From contig NZ_JADIKE010000037.1 of the NCBI RefSeq assembly GCF_016904955.1, positions 248,001 to 312,000 on the forward strand: 64,000 nucleotides of DNA, read 5' to 3'. The DNA comes from Dyella flava (lineage in GTDB: Bacteria > Pseudomonadota > Gammaproteobacteria > Xanthomonadales > Rhodanobacteraceae). The position numbers and the translations under genes are program-made. Positions 44,116 to 52,885 of the stretch are shown here, one piece after another; the first letter of the stretch is position 1, and the number at the start of each line of letters is the position of its first letter. The notes below the pieces were generated by a model, which was not told where the DNA came from, did no database searches, and worked only from the letters and a program-made list of their open reading frames with translations.

Positions 44116-44658
44116 ATGAATCCTTCGTACAACCTGTTCCTGATCGGCCCGACGGGCGCCGGCAAGACCTCGATCGGCCGCCAGCTGGCAGCACGCTACC
44201 AGTTGCCCTTCGTGGACCTGGATCAGGAAATCGAGCGCCATACCGGCGTTCCGGTCAGCACCATCTTCGAGATCGAGGGCGAGGCGGGCTTCCGCCGACG
44301 CGAGCATGCCATGCTTGAGGAATACAGCCACCGTCGCGGCGTATTGCTGGCCAGTGGCGCGGGCGCCGTGCTCGACCCAGCCAATCGGCGTCATCTGGCT
44401 GAGCGCGGTTATGTTGTGTGGTTGCAAGTGAGCGTACCGGCACAGCTGCAACGCCTTGCCCACGACACTACCCGGCCACTGCTGGCCGACAGCGATCGCC
44501 AGCGCAAGCTGGAAGCCATGGCGGTGACACGCACCGCACTGTATGAAGAAGTCGCCGACCTAGTCATTCCGCATGACGGCGAACATGAAGGATTGACCGC
44601 GGCCACCGAGCGCTGCCTTGCGCTCATCGATCAACACTGGAACCGTCGGATGCCCTGA
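44116..44658 (+). CDS. aroK: Shikimate kinase AroK
   Basis: 180 residues. Phosphorylates shikimate in aromatic amino acid synthesis. P-loop LIGPTGAGKTSIGRQLA (about 9-25), shikimate-binding FVDLDQEIE and EGEAGFRRRE, and the LID region THDTTRPLL-like (AHDTTRPLLAD). The shikimate-binding GGG motif reads SGAGAV (about 79-84), with Ala for the middle Gly. It is followed by aroB after 82 bp. A MITE-like element ends 10 bp upstream of the ATG and no ribosome-binding site is visible. Confidence 0.93.
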   Translation: MNPSYNLFLIGPTGAGKTSIGRQLAARYQLPFVDLDQEIERHTGVPVSTIFEIEGEAGFRRREHAMLEEYSHRRGVLLASGAGAVLDPANRRHLAERGYVVWLQVSVPAQLQRLAHDTTRPLLADSDRQRKLEAMAVTRTALYEEVADLVIPHDGEHEGLTAATERCLALIDQHWNRRMP

Positions 44659-44740
44659 TCCATTCCGCACAGGCGGGCCTGCTGGACATCACCCCATCGT
44701 TTAAAATTTGCACGTTACCAACCAAAGCATCCCTAGCCAC

Positions 44741-45847
44741 ATGATGAGCACCGTTGCACCCGAAACCATCGACGTTACGCTCGGCGAACGCAGCTACCCG
44801 GTATGGATCGGCCGCGGCTTGCTCGATGACCACGCACGCTGGCGCGCCGCCCTGCGTGGACGGCATGTGCTGGTGATCAGCAATCGCACGGTCGCACCGC
44901 TTTATCTGGAACGCGTGGCACATGGGCTCGATGGCCTGCAGTGGTCATCTTTCCTGCTCGAAGATGGCGAAGCGCACAAGACTTTCGCCAATGTCGGCCT
45001 GGCGCTCGATGCCTTGTCCAAACTCGGCGCCACGCGCGACGCCTGTGTCATCGCACTGGGTGGCGGCGTGGTCGGCGACCTTGCCGGATTCACCGCAGCC
45101 TGCTGGATGCGCGGCATCGACTTCATCCAGATGCCGACGACGCTGCTGTCGATGGTGGACTCGTCCGTCGGCGGCAAGACCGGCGTGAACCTGCCGGCCG
45201 GCAAGAACCTGGTAGGCGCCTTCCATCAACCGCGCGCGGTGATCGCCGACATCGGTACGCTGGACAGCCTGCCTGCGCGTGAATACCGTGCCGGCCTGGC
45301 GGAAGTCATCAAGGGCGCCGCCATCGGCGATGCGGATTTTTTCACCTGGCTGGAGCAGCACGCCGACGCCTTGGCCCAACGTGACGAAACCACGCTCGTG
45401 CAGGCCATTGCTACCAAGGTGCGCTACAAGGCCGGCGTCGTCGCCCGCGATGAAACCGAACAGGGTGAGCGCGCGCTGCTCAATCTTGGCCATACCTTCG
45501 GCCATGCGCTGGAAACCGCCGGACACTACACCACACTGTTGCACGGCGAAGGTGTCGCGGTCGGCATGCTGCTGGCCGCGCGGCTTTCCGAGCGACTTGG
45601 CATGAGCGCACCGGCCGATACGCAACGGCTGGAACAGTTGCTCAACACTGCAGGCTTGCCCACTGCTGTTCCTGCCGGTTTCGATCCCGAGCAACTGTGT
45701 GCATTGATGCGGCTGGATAAAAAGAACATCGCCGGTACCCTGCGCCTGATCCTTTGGCAAGGCATCGGGCGCGCGCAGATCATCTCGGGAGTGAGCGAGT
45801 CAGACGTCCTGGCGGTGCTGCGCGCAGCCACCGGAACGCACCGCTGA
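44741..45847 (+). CDS. aroB: 3-dehydroquinate synthase AroB
   Basis: 368 residues. Second step of the shikimate pathway; NAD- and zinc-dependent. Motifs: FLLEDGEAHKTF, ALGGGVVGDLAGFTAACWMRG (NAD site, in parts), PTTLLSMVDSSVGGKTGVNLP in parts, EYRAGLAEVIKGAAI, and the zinc ligands in LNLGHTFGHALE and HGEGVAVGM. The start may be ATG 44741 or 44744. TAAAAT at 44702-44707 is a possible -10. aroK-aroB is the usual gene pair. Confidence 0.95.
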   Translation: MMSTVAPETIDVTLGERSYPVWIGRGLLDDHARWRAALRGRHVLVISNRTVAPLYLERVAHGLDGLQWSSFLLEDGEAHKTFANVGLALDALSKLGATRDACVIALGGGVVGDLAGFTAACWMRGIDFIQMPTTLLSMVDSSVGGKTGVNLPAGKNLVGAFHQPRAVIADIGTLDSLPAREYRAGLAEVIKGAAIGDADFFTWLEQHADALAQRDETTLVQAIATKVRYKAGVVARDETEQGERALLNLGHTFGHALETAGHYTTLLHGEGVAVGMLLAARLSERLGMSAPADTQRLEQLLNTAGLPTAVPAGFDPEQLCALMRLDKKNIAGTLRLILWQGIGRAQIISGVSESDVLAVLRAATGTHR

Positions 45848-45970
45848 ATCCCGCAGCATGTTCACACCCATGGCAGCCGGGGCCGTTTTCAAGCCCTCGC
45901 TAGCCAAGCCCCTGCCCTCTAGAATGGGTGTCATTGCGGTGTAATAGCCGTCTTCGCCATACAGGACGCC

Positions 45971-46234
45971 ATGCGCCTCTACCTGCAAACCATGCCAGCC
46001 TCGGCCGAACCGCCACGCTACGTTCAGATCGTGCTGGAACAGGATCTGCTGGGCGGCTGGACGCTGTATCGCGAATCCGGCACCCAGGGTGGACGCGCCA
46101 CGCTCAAGCGTGACCAATACCTGGAACGCGACGAGGCGATCGCCGCCTTCGAAAAAATGCGCGACGCCCAGCTCAAGCGCGGCTTCCGCGTGATGTTTGC
46201 ACAAGGATTGGATGGCCCCTTCGGACGCCGATAA
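45971..46234 (+). CDS. Small WGR-domain protein
   Basis: 87 residues made almost entirely of one WGR domain: RYVQIVLEQDLLGGWTLYRE, with the W-G-R-like core as SGTQGGRATLKR, then AIAAFEKMRDAQLKRGF. WGR domains bind DNA or nucleic-acid ends in PARPs and some bacterial regulators; small stand-alone forms have no settled function. It lies three bases upstream of hemE, so the two are probably cotranslated. Confidence 0.8.
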   Translation: MRLYLQTMPASAEPPRYVQIVLEQDLLGGWTLYRESGTQGGRATLKRDQYLERDEAIAAFEKMRDAQLKRGFRVMFAQGLDGPFGRR

Positions 46235-46237
46235 ACC

Positions 46238-47308
46238 ATGCTCACCCCTTTGAAGAATGACCGCTTGCTGCGCGCCCTGCGCCGCGAGCCTACCGACACC
46301 ACGCCCGTCTGGATCATGCGCCAGGCCGGACGCTATCTACCGGAATACCGCGCCACCCGCGCCAAGGCTGGCAGTTTCATGGCGCTGGCTCAGAACCCTG
46401 AGCTGGCCTGTGAGGTAACCCTGCAACCACTGCGGCGTTTTGACCTGGATGCCGCCATCCTGTTTTCCGACATCCTCACCATTCCGGATGCGATGGGCCT
46501 GGGTCTTTCCTTCGCCCAAGGCGAAGGTCCACAGTTCGCCCGCCCGGTGCGCACCCGTGCCGATGTCGAAAAGCTCGGCGTGCCGGATATGGAAACCGAG
46601 CTGCGCTACGTGATGGACGCCGTGCGTCTGATCCGCCGTGAACTCGATGGCAGCGTGCCGCTGATCGGTTTTTCCGGCAGCCCGTGGACCTTGGCCTGCT
46701 ACATGGTGGAAGGCGAAGGCTCACGTGACTTCGCCAGCGCCAAGGCCATGTGCTGGAACGAGCCGGCGCTCGCGCACCAACTGCTCGAAACCCTGGCGCG
46801 CTCGGTCGCCGCTTACCTCTGCGCCCAGGCGGCCGCAGGTGCGCAGGCGCTGATGGTGTTCGATACCTGGGGCGGCATGCTGACCCCGGCAGCGTATCGC
46901 GAATTCTCGCTGCGCTATATGGCGCAGGTGGTCGACGCTCTCAAAGCAGACGTGCATGCACGCGAGCTGCCGGTGATCCTGTTTTCGAAAGGTGCCCATG
47001 CCCATCTGGCCGCCATGGCCGATACCGGCTGCGCGGCGCTAGGTGTGGATTGGACCGTTGATCTCAACGATGCGCGGCTTGCTGTTCACGGCAAGGTTGC
47101 CTTGCAAGGCAACCTTGATCCCGCCGTGTTGCGCGCAAGTCCGGATGTCATTCGTCGTGAAGCACGCAAGGTGCTCGACAGTTACGGCCCTCATCCGGGG
47201 CATGTGTTCAATCTTGGCCATGGTGTTACGCCGGAAGTCGATCCGGAGCATGTGAAGGTGCTGGTGGATGAGGTGCATGCGTACAGCCGCCAGTTGCACG
47301 TCAAGTAA
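46238..47308 (+). CDS. hemE: Uroporphyrinogen decarboxylase HemE
   Basis: 356 residues. Converts uroporphyrinogen III to coproporphyrinogen III in heme synthesis. Both family signatures are present: [16 protein letters not shown] near residue 24-39 and [16 protein letters not shown] near 144-159, plus [20 protein letters not shown] and [16 protein letters not shown]. Length is typical. It ends before a hairpin shared with the convergent sugar porter. Confidence 0.96.
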   Translation: MLTPLKNDRLLRALRREPTDTTPVWIMRQAGRYLPEYRATRAKAGSFMALAQNPELACEVTLQPLRRFDLDAAILFSDILTIPDAMGLGLSFAQGEGPQFARPVRTRADVEKLGVPDMETELRYVMDAVRLIRRELDGSVPLIGFSGSPWTLACYMVEGEGSRDFASAKAMCWNEPALAHQLLETLARSVAAYLCAQAAAGAQALMVFDTWGGMLTPAAYREFSLRYMAQVVDALKADVHARELPVILFSKGAHAHLAAMADTGCAALGVDWTVDLNDARLAVHGKVALQGNLDPAVLRASPDVIRREARKVLDSYGPHPGHVFNLGHGVTPEVDPEHVKVLVDEVHAYSRQLHVK

Positions 47309-47315
47309 GCTTTAG

Positions 47316-47342
47316 CTCCCTCTCCCTTTCGGGGAGAGGGAG
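47316..47342. terminator. CTCCCTCTCCC/GGGAGAGGGAG hairpin between convergent genes
   Basis: An 11-bp stem with a short TTTC-type loop lies between the hemE and sugar-porter stop codons. The same core plus the flanking AGCAAAGC occurs at 60234-60276, so this is a dispersed palindromic family that probably acts as a terminator here. Confidence 0.65.
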
Positions 47343-47358
47343 CAAAGCGCGGCGCGGA

Positions 47359-48804
47359 TCACGCGTGCATATCTTCCAGCTCCATACCACGCGTTTCGCG
47401 CACCGCCCGCATCACGAACAGCAGCGAGAGCAACGCAAACATCGCATACAACCCGTACGCGAAGGAAAGGCCGATCTCCGCCAGCCAGGGAAACGTGCTG
47501 GTGATCGCGAAATTGGCGATCCACTGCGCCGCGGCAGCCACCGCCAGCGCGATGGCGCGAATGCTGTTGGGGAACATTTCGCCCAGCAATACCCACACCA
47601 TCGGGCCCCAGCTCAAACCGAAACACACCACATAGGCATTGGCCGCGACCAAGGCGACCATGCCCCACGGCGCCGGCAAGCTCAGGTTCGCACCGCTTCC
47701 GCTGGCCTGCGAAAAGCACAGGGCCATCAAGCCCAGCGTAAGGGTCATGCCCGCCGAGCCGATCAGCAGCAGCGGTTTGCGTCCGATCTTGTCGACCAAC
47801 GCAATCGCAACCAAGGTCACAAGCACATTGACGATCGACGTGGCCACGGTGATCGAGAACGAATCCGTCTCGCTGAAGCCCACGGAATGCCACAGCGTCG
47901 AGGAGTAATAGAAGATCACATTGATGCCGACGAACTGCTGGAACACCGACAGCAGGATGCCCGTCCAGACGATCGGCAACAGACCGGCGCGCGGGCCGCG
48001 CAAATCGCGCAAGGCGGGACGATATTCGGCGCGCAAACTGTGCGCGATGTCATTGACCTTGGCATCCAGCGCCTTGTCACTGTGCAAGTCCAACACTTTG
48101 GCCAGCACCACGCGCGCCTCGGGCAAGCGGCCACGCGCAACCAGATAACGCGGCGACTCCGGCACGCCCAACACCAGCACGCCATAGATCAATGCCGGCA
48201 CGGTGGCGACCAGGAACATCCAGCGCCATGCTTCCAGCCCCAGCCAAAGCTTGCTGGATGCGCCACCGGCCGTGCCGGCCAGCCATGCATCGCTAAGCAA
48301 CGCGACGAAGATGCCCAGCACAATCGCCAGTTGCTGCATCGACCCCAGACGCCCGCGCACATTGGCCGGCGAAACTTCGGCGATATAAGCCGGTGCAATC
48401 ACCGAGGCCATGCCCACGCCGATGCCACCCACCAGGCGAAACAGCACCAGCTCCCACACACTGTGCACCAGGCCCGAGCCCAGCGCGCTGATCACCAGGA
48501 ACAACGCGGCGACTTGCATCGTACGTACCCGCCCCAGGCGATCGGCCAGCGGACCGGCATACCACGCGCCCAGTGCCGAGCCGAGCAAGGCGCAGGACAC
48601 GGCAAAGCCGATCTCGCCCGCACCCAGTCCAAAACCATGGCGCACCGCATCAACCGCACCGTTGATGACCGCGGTATCGAAGCCAAACAAGAAGCCACCG
48701 ATCGCCGCGGCTGCAGCAATCAACACGACCCGGGCGGTCGTACGCGCCTCTTCCCCTGGCGCGGTATCCGGATTTCTAGCTGTATTGAGGTTCATGTCGA
48801 TCAT
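47359..48804 (-). CDS. Sugar porter family MFS transporter
   Basis: 481 residues, twelve predicted helices. Signatures of the sugar porter group: GGFLFGFDTAVINGA in helix 1, DRLGRVR after helix 2, RLVGGIGVGMASVIAPAYIAEVSP, PESPRYLVARGR at the central loop, QQFVGINVIFYYSSTLW in helix 7 and GPMVWVLLGEMFP in helix 10. These resemble XylE/GalP proton symporters for hexoses or pentoses. The start may be the first ATG or the one three codons later. It stands alone, so the sugar is unknown. Confidence 0.93.
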   Translation of the reverse strand: MIDMNLNTARNPDTAPGEEARTTARVVLIAAAAAIGGFLFGFDTAVINGAVDAVRHGFGLGAGEIGFAVSCALLGSALGAWYAGPLADRLGRVRTMQVAALFLVISALGSGLVHSVWELVLFRLVGGIGVGMASVIAPAYIAEVSPANVRGRLGSMQQLAIVLGIFVALLSDAWLAGTAGGASSKLWLGLEAWRWMFLVATVPALIYGVLVLGVPESPRYLVARGRLPEARVVLAKVLDLHSDKALDAKVNDIAHSLRAEYRPALRDLRGPRAGLLPIVWTGILLSVFQQFVGINVIFYYSSTLWHSVGFSETDSFSITVATSIVNVLVTLVAIALVDKIGRKPLLLIGSAGMTLTLGLMALCFSQASGSGANLSLPAPWGMVALVAANAYVVCFGLSWGPMVWVLLGEMFPNSIRAIALAVAAAAQWIANFAITSTFPWLAEIGLSFAYGLYAMFALLSLLFVMRAVRETRGMELEDMHA

Positions 48805-48930
48805 GCTCCCCGCATGATGATGTCAGGTGGCTGCCGATTCTGCGTAGGAGTGTAGGGCTTGTCCGGTTGAATACGTATGCATGCTGCAGCGTAAGCTTCG
48901 GCCCTCCGGACGACCGCGGCAGTCCAGGGA

Positions 48931-50877
48931 TCATGCCTCGCAAGATGGCGACGATTGCGCCGCTTGCTCGAAGAACGCATGCACCTGTGCAAGATCGCGG
49001 GTCCGCGGCATCGGAGGCAAACTGGCCATGAACAGTTTTCCATAGCCCTTGGTGGTAAGCCGCGGATCGCACAGCACCAGGGCGCCGCGATCGTGCACGT
49101 CGCGGATCAGGCGCCCCGCTCCTTGTTTCAAGGCGATCACCGCGGACGGCACCTGCCAGCCCATGAACGGATTGATCCCCGCCTGCTCCAACGCTTCCAG
49201 CCGCGCCTGCAAGACCGGATCATCCGGCGCCGCAAACGGCAGCTTGTCGATCACCACTACGGAAAGCGCCTCGCCGGCGACGTCCACACCTTCCCAGAAA
49301 CTCGCCGCACCGAGCAGCACACCATGTCCGCTGGCGCGAAAGTCCTCCAGCAACTGATGCCGTGGCGCAGTGCCTTGCACGAACAACGGCCACGGCACGC
49401 GATCGGCCAGCAGCTCCGCTGCACGACGCAACGCCCGGTGCGAGGTAAAGAGCAGGAAGGCGCGGCCATTCGACGCCTCCAGCACCGGCAGCACCGCATC
49501 GATCACCCGCTCGGTGTAATCGCGCGCAGCCGGATCCGGCAAACCCTCCGGCAAATAACACAGCGCCTGACGCGCATAGTCGAAAGGACTTTCCAGACTG
49601 ATGGTCTGGGGATCATCCAAACCGAGCTGGCGGGCAAAGTGATCGAAGCGCCCCGCTACGGATAATGTCGCGGAGGTATGAATCCACGCCGCCTGCGTGC
49701 GCTCGCGCATCGCGCGCAAGGGTGCGGCAAGATCCAATGGCGTGGCATGCAAGGCAAACCCGCGCGGAAACAGCTCATACCAGCGCACATCCTGCTCGGA
49801 ATGTTCTTCGAGAATCCGGTCGAGACGTTCGGTCAGCGCAGCGGCACGCTCGTGCACATTCATAAAGCCACGCGAACGCTCAGCCTGCGAGGCCAGCACA
49901 TCGGTCAGCGCGGCCAGCAGATCGGCCACATCACGCAACGATTCCGGTACACCCTCACGCTTGAGCAAATCATGGAAAGGACCGCGCATCGGCAATGGCT
50001 CCAGCGCCAATCGCAGTTTGCGAACCGCTTCCTGCAAGGCTTCGACAGGTTCCAGCAGCAGTCCGATCGCCCCGGTAATGCCGCTGCATTCGCTCAATGC
50101 ATCCTGCGCCAGCTCGGTAAGCTGGCGCGCACTGAGACTCTGCGAAAAAAATTGTCCGGCCAATTCCGGAATCTGGTGCGCCTCATCCAGGATGAACGCC
50201 TGCGCCCCCGGGAGAATCTCGCCGAAGCCTTCCTGCTTCAGTGCAAGATCGGCAAACAGCAGATGATGATTGACCACCACCAGATCCGCTTCCTGCGCCT
50301 CGCGACGCGCAGCGACCACGTGGCAGTCTTCGTACAACGGACACTCCACGCCCAGGCAATTTTCCGGCGTCGAGGTGACGCGCGGCCACAAGGACGAATC
50401 CTCCGGCACTTCCGCCAGCTCCATGCGATCGCCGCGGCGGGTGCGCGCCGACCATGCGCGGATCGCCGCCAATTGCACCGCCTGGGCGCGATCAAAACTC
50501 GCCCCTTCGCGTACCGTCTGGTCGAGACGGTACAGGCACAGATAATTCGCGCGCCCTTTCAGCAAGGCCACCTTCAGGCGTGCGCCAAGCACCGCACGCA
50601 CCTTGGGCAGGTCGCGAAAGAACAGCTGATCCTGCAATGCCTTGGTGCCGGTCGAGACAATCACCCGCTGGCCGGAAAGCATGGCGGGCACGAGATAGGC
50701 GTAGGTTTTCCCGGTGCCGGTGCCTGCCTCCGCGATCAGGATTTCGCACTCGGCAATCGCATGCTGCACGGCTTTCGCCATCGCCTGCTGGGCAGGACGC
50801 GGGGCGAAATTCGGCAACTCACGGGCAAACGGGCCTTCGGCGCCAAGCAGCGCGCCGATGTCGTCGGAATCGGTCAT
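48931..50877 (-). CDS. YoaA/DinG-family Fe-S DNA helicase
   Basis: 648 residues from ATG 50875-50877 (in-frame starts at 50901 and 50940 are possible; none has a good ribosome-binding site). An XPD-like superfamily 2 helicase: Walker A EAGTGTGKTYAYLVPAM, Fe-S cysteines in CLYRLDQ and ENCLGVECPLYEDC, DEAH box FILDEAHQ, and C-terminal motifs LLGAASFWEGVDVAG and QGAGRLIRD. YoaA is implicated in repair of replication-blocking damage. It is the last gene of the leftward run behind tyrA. Confidence 0.9.
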   Translation of the reverse strand: MTDSDDIGALLGAEGPFARELPNFAPRPAQQAMAKAVQHAIAECEILIAEAGTGTGKTYAYLVPAMLSGQRVIVSTGTKALQDQLFFRDLPKVRAVLGARLKVALLKGRANYLCLYRLDQTVREGASFDRAQAVQLAAIRAWSARTRRGDRMELAEVPEDSSLWPRVTSTPENCLGVECPLYEDCHVVAARREAQEADLVVVNHHLLFADLALKQEGFGEILPGAQAFILDEAHQIPELAGQFFSQSLSARQLTELAQDALSECSGITGAIGLLLEPVEALQEAVRKLRLALEPLPMRGPFHDLLKREGVPESLRDVADLLAALTDVLASQAERSRGFMNVHERAAALTERLDRILEEHSEQDVRWYELFPRGFALHATPLDLAAPLRAMRERTQAAWIHTSATLSVAGRFDHFARQLGLDDPQTISLESPFDYARQALCYLPEGLPDPAARDYTERVIDAVLPVLEASNGRAFLLFTSHRALRRAAELLADRVPWPLFVQGTAPRHQLLEDFRASGHGVLLGAASFWEGVDVAGEALSVVVIDKLPFAAPDDPVLQARLEALEQAGINPFMGWQVPSAVIALKQGAGRLIRDVHDRGALVLCDPRLTTKGYGKLFMASLPPMPRTRDLAQVHAFFEQAAQSSPSCEA

Positions 50878-50941
50878 AGCGGGAGTATCGCCTACTGTCA
50901 TACGAAGGGGAACGCGTGACTGCGATGCCGGGAACTGCACC

Positions 50942-52078
50942 TTATCGAGTCAGGCCAACGCCGCCGGCCGCTTCCACCACACGACCAATGCATTCGGCCT
51001 CGATCGCACTTATCGCATCTTGCAACGCGGCTGCATCGCCTTCCCGGCTGACGCCGATGCGGAACAGCAATTCGCCTTCCGCGCTGCGCGAGGAGTGGAT
51101 CGAATCAAGATTGATCCCGCGCTGCTCGAATACCGACAACAGCGATCGTAGCGAACCAGGCTGGTCGAGCGGCAGGAACACGCTGATGAAGCGAGGTTCG
51201 CGCAAGTCGGCGAGCAGATAACCCAGGCGTTCGAAGGCGTAGCTGCCTTCGGCCACCGAAGGCTGGCCGACGTATTCGCGGCTTTGATCCAACAGTTGTT
51301 CACGCAGTTGATCGCGCGCGGCCTCATCGCCACGCCGCACCAGATCGCGCAAGGTATCCAGATGTGCCGTCAATCGCTCCAGCATGGGCGCGACATACGG
51401 ATTCTCGAACTGGATGTCCTGATAGATCGCCGCATTGCCCGCAAGAATGCGCCGCGTGACGGCGACATCCAGCTCATAGCCGACCGAACTGAAAGGGCGA
51501 ATGCCATCCAGATCACCCACTTCCGGCGCCAGCTCACGCAGCACCGCGCCCTGCGCCATATGTGTGGCATGCACCATGCCTTGCACCAGCGCCATCACAC
51601 GATCGTGCTGCTCGGCATCGGCTCGTACACAATCAGCTTCGCTGGCGGCGAGAAACGCCTCCAGCCAGGGACGCCAGCGCTCCAGCCGCGCTTCGCACAC
51701 CACCATCGCACGACCGCGCAAGGTAGCCGACTTTGGTGCGGCGCTCATCGGATGCAGCCCCACCACTTCCGCCTGCGAGTGCAACATCGCGGCTACCGGC
51801 GCGGCCTTGATCGACGTGATATCCAGCCACAGCTGCCCGCGCTCGATGCCGGTGGCTTGTTCGACGTAATGACGGATGACCGCGGGCGTCTGGCGAATCG
51901 GCGCACAGAACACCAGCACATCCACGGTTTCCAGCAGCTGACGTTCGGAGAGTGCGACCTCGCCGCAGGGATCGCGACCGAGCACGGGCAAGCCCATGCG
52001 CTGTTCGAAAAAACGGCGCAACCAGCGCCCGTAGGAACCCTGGCTGCCGACCAGCCCGATCCTTGGCTTGGCACTCAT
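50942..52078 (-). CDS. tyrA: Prephenate dehydrogenase TyrA with C-terminal ACT domain
   Basis: 378 residues. Oxidises prephenate to 4-hydroxyphenylpyruvate for tyrosine. Rossmann motif GLVGSQGSYGRWLRRFF at the N terminus, the catalytic-region His in GLHPMSAAP, the helical dehydrogenase domain, and an ACT-like domain at about 295-370 (FISVFLPLDQPGSLRSLLSVF) that probably binds tyrosine. No chorismate mutase domain is seen. The start codon is three bases from a MITE-like element, which replaces the usual upstream region; no Shine-Dalgarno is visible. Confidence 0.93.
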   Translation of the reverse strand: MSAKPRIGLVGSQGSYGRWLRRFFEQRMGLPVLGRDPCGEVALSERQLLETVDVLVFCAPIRQTPAVIRHYVEQATGIERGQLWLDITSIKAAPVAAMLHSQAEVVGLHPMSAAPKSATLRGRAMVVCEARLERWRPWLEAFLAASEADCVRADAEQHDRVMALVQGMVHATHMAQGAVLRELAPEVGDLDGIRPFSSVGYELDVAVTRRILAGNAAIYQDIQFENPYVAPMLERLTAHLDTLRDLVRRGDEAARDQLREQLLDQSREYVGQPSVAEGSYAFERLGYLLADLREPRFISVFLPLDQPGSLRSLLSVFEQRGINLDSIHSSRSAEGELLFRIGVSREGDAAALQDAISAIEAECIGRVVEAAGGVGLTR

Positions 52079-52081
52079 CCG

Positions 52082-52351
52082 TAGGGCCTGTTAGCACTAT
52101 TGGCGTGGCCCGCGCCGGGAGCTGTTTGCGCGCCAGCCAAGGAAGAGCGAGGGAGTTTACGTCGGTACACGACTGAGCGATGACGCAGGATGGTGGGCAA
52201 ACAGACCCGGCCCTTCGGGTTGCCGTGGAGTGGCCGCCATGCGGCAGCGCGCGGCTTGCCTTGGCAGCCAGCCAAGCCTGCGCCACGCACTACCACCTGA
52301 CGGCCACTCCACAGCAACGCGGGCTACTCCAAATAGTGCTAACAGGCCCTA
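52082..52351. mobile_element. MITE-like element, copy B (270 bp, fuller copy)
   Basis: Terminal inverted repeats of about 33 bp with a one-base indel, both starting TAGGGCCTGTTAGCACTAT. The interior contains an inverted pair GTGGAGTGGCCG/CGGCCACTCCAC that is half missing from copy A (43907-44105). No transposase. The left tip is 3 bp from the tyrA start; the right tip supplies the TAG stop of the lipoprotein gene (52349-52351). The ends (GGGCCTGTTAGC with flanking TA) recall IS5- or IS630-related MITEs; that link is tentative. Confidence 0.88.
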
Positions 52352-52885
52352 GAAACGCTGGATGCCTGGTTCGCGGCAATCGCCAACGCTCTTGCTGGCC
52401 GCGGCCGCACCGGCGGTGTCATTCACGCGTTGGCGCATCTCAACCACGGTCTGCCAGTTGCGCGCACACAACGGGCCTTGCTTGGAACCCAGCGACCAGG
52501 ACTTGCGCGCCAGTTGCTCGGCCATATCGTAATTGCCCATATAGACGGCCAATTCGGCGCGGTCCTGCAACACATCCGGCGAATCCGGATTGCGCTGCAA
52601 GGCCATGTCCAGCTTGGCCGCGGCGTCGGCGTACTGGCCGTTACGCTCGTCATTGCGCGCCGCATCCTGCAACGCGGTGATGCCCGGATCCACCAGCGGA
52701 TGCACGTTGATCACCGATTTGTCGCTGGCACCGGCAGCCTGGATCTCGGCCACCATCGCGACATTGGATTTACCTGCCGGCCTGGGCGCTTCCGGTACGG
52801 GCTGGCTGCATGCGGCAAGCAGAACGCCTGCCAGCGCGGCAGGCACGAGAGGGAGGGCACGAAGCGAACGGAACGGCATGGTCAT
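52349..52885 (-). CDS. TPR-like lipoprotein
   Basis: 178 residues. Lipoprotein signal peptide with lipobox LLAAC (Cys about 26), then a Pro/Ala-rich spacer and a helical region with a tetratricopeptide-like pair (NGQYADAAAKLDMALQRNPDSP, split; VYMGNYDMAEQLARKSW). The two late cysteines (PLCARNW, GDCREPG) may form a disulfide. The start overlaps the mrcB stop by four bases (ATGA), so it is coupled to PBP1b and may be a cofactor of it, in the manner of LpoB; that is inference. Its stop codon lies in the MITE tip. Confidence 0.82.
   Translation of the reverse strand: MTMPFRSLRALPLVPAALAGVLLAACSQPVPEAPRPAGKSNVAMVAEIQAAGASDKSVINVHPLVDPGITALQDAARNDERNGQYADAAAKLDMALQRNPDSPDVLQDRAELAVYMGNYDMAEQLARKSWSLGSKQGPLCARNWQTVVEMRQRVNDTAGAAAASKSVGDCREPGIQRF

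Noticed and set aside
47365..48855. 496-residue frame antisense to the sugar porter
   Set aside because: His/Gln/Arg-rich without domains; the sugar porter on the other strand has all family signatures.
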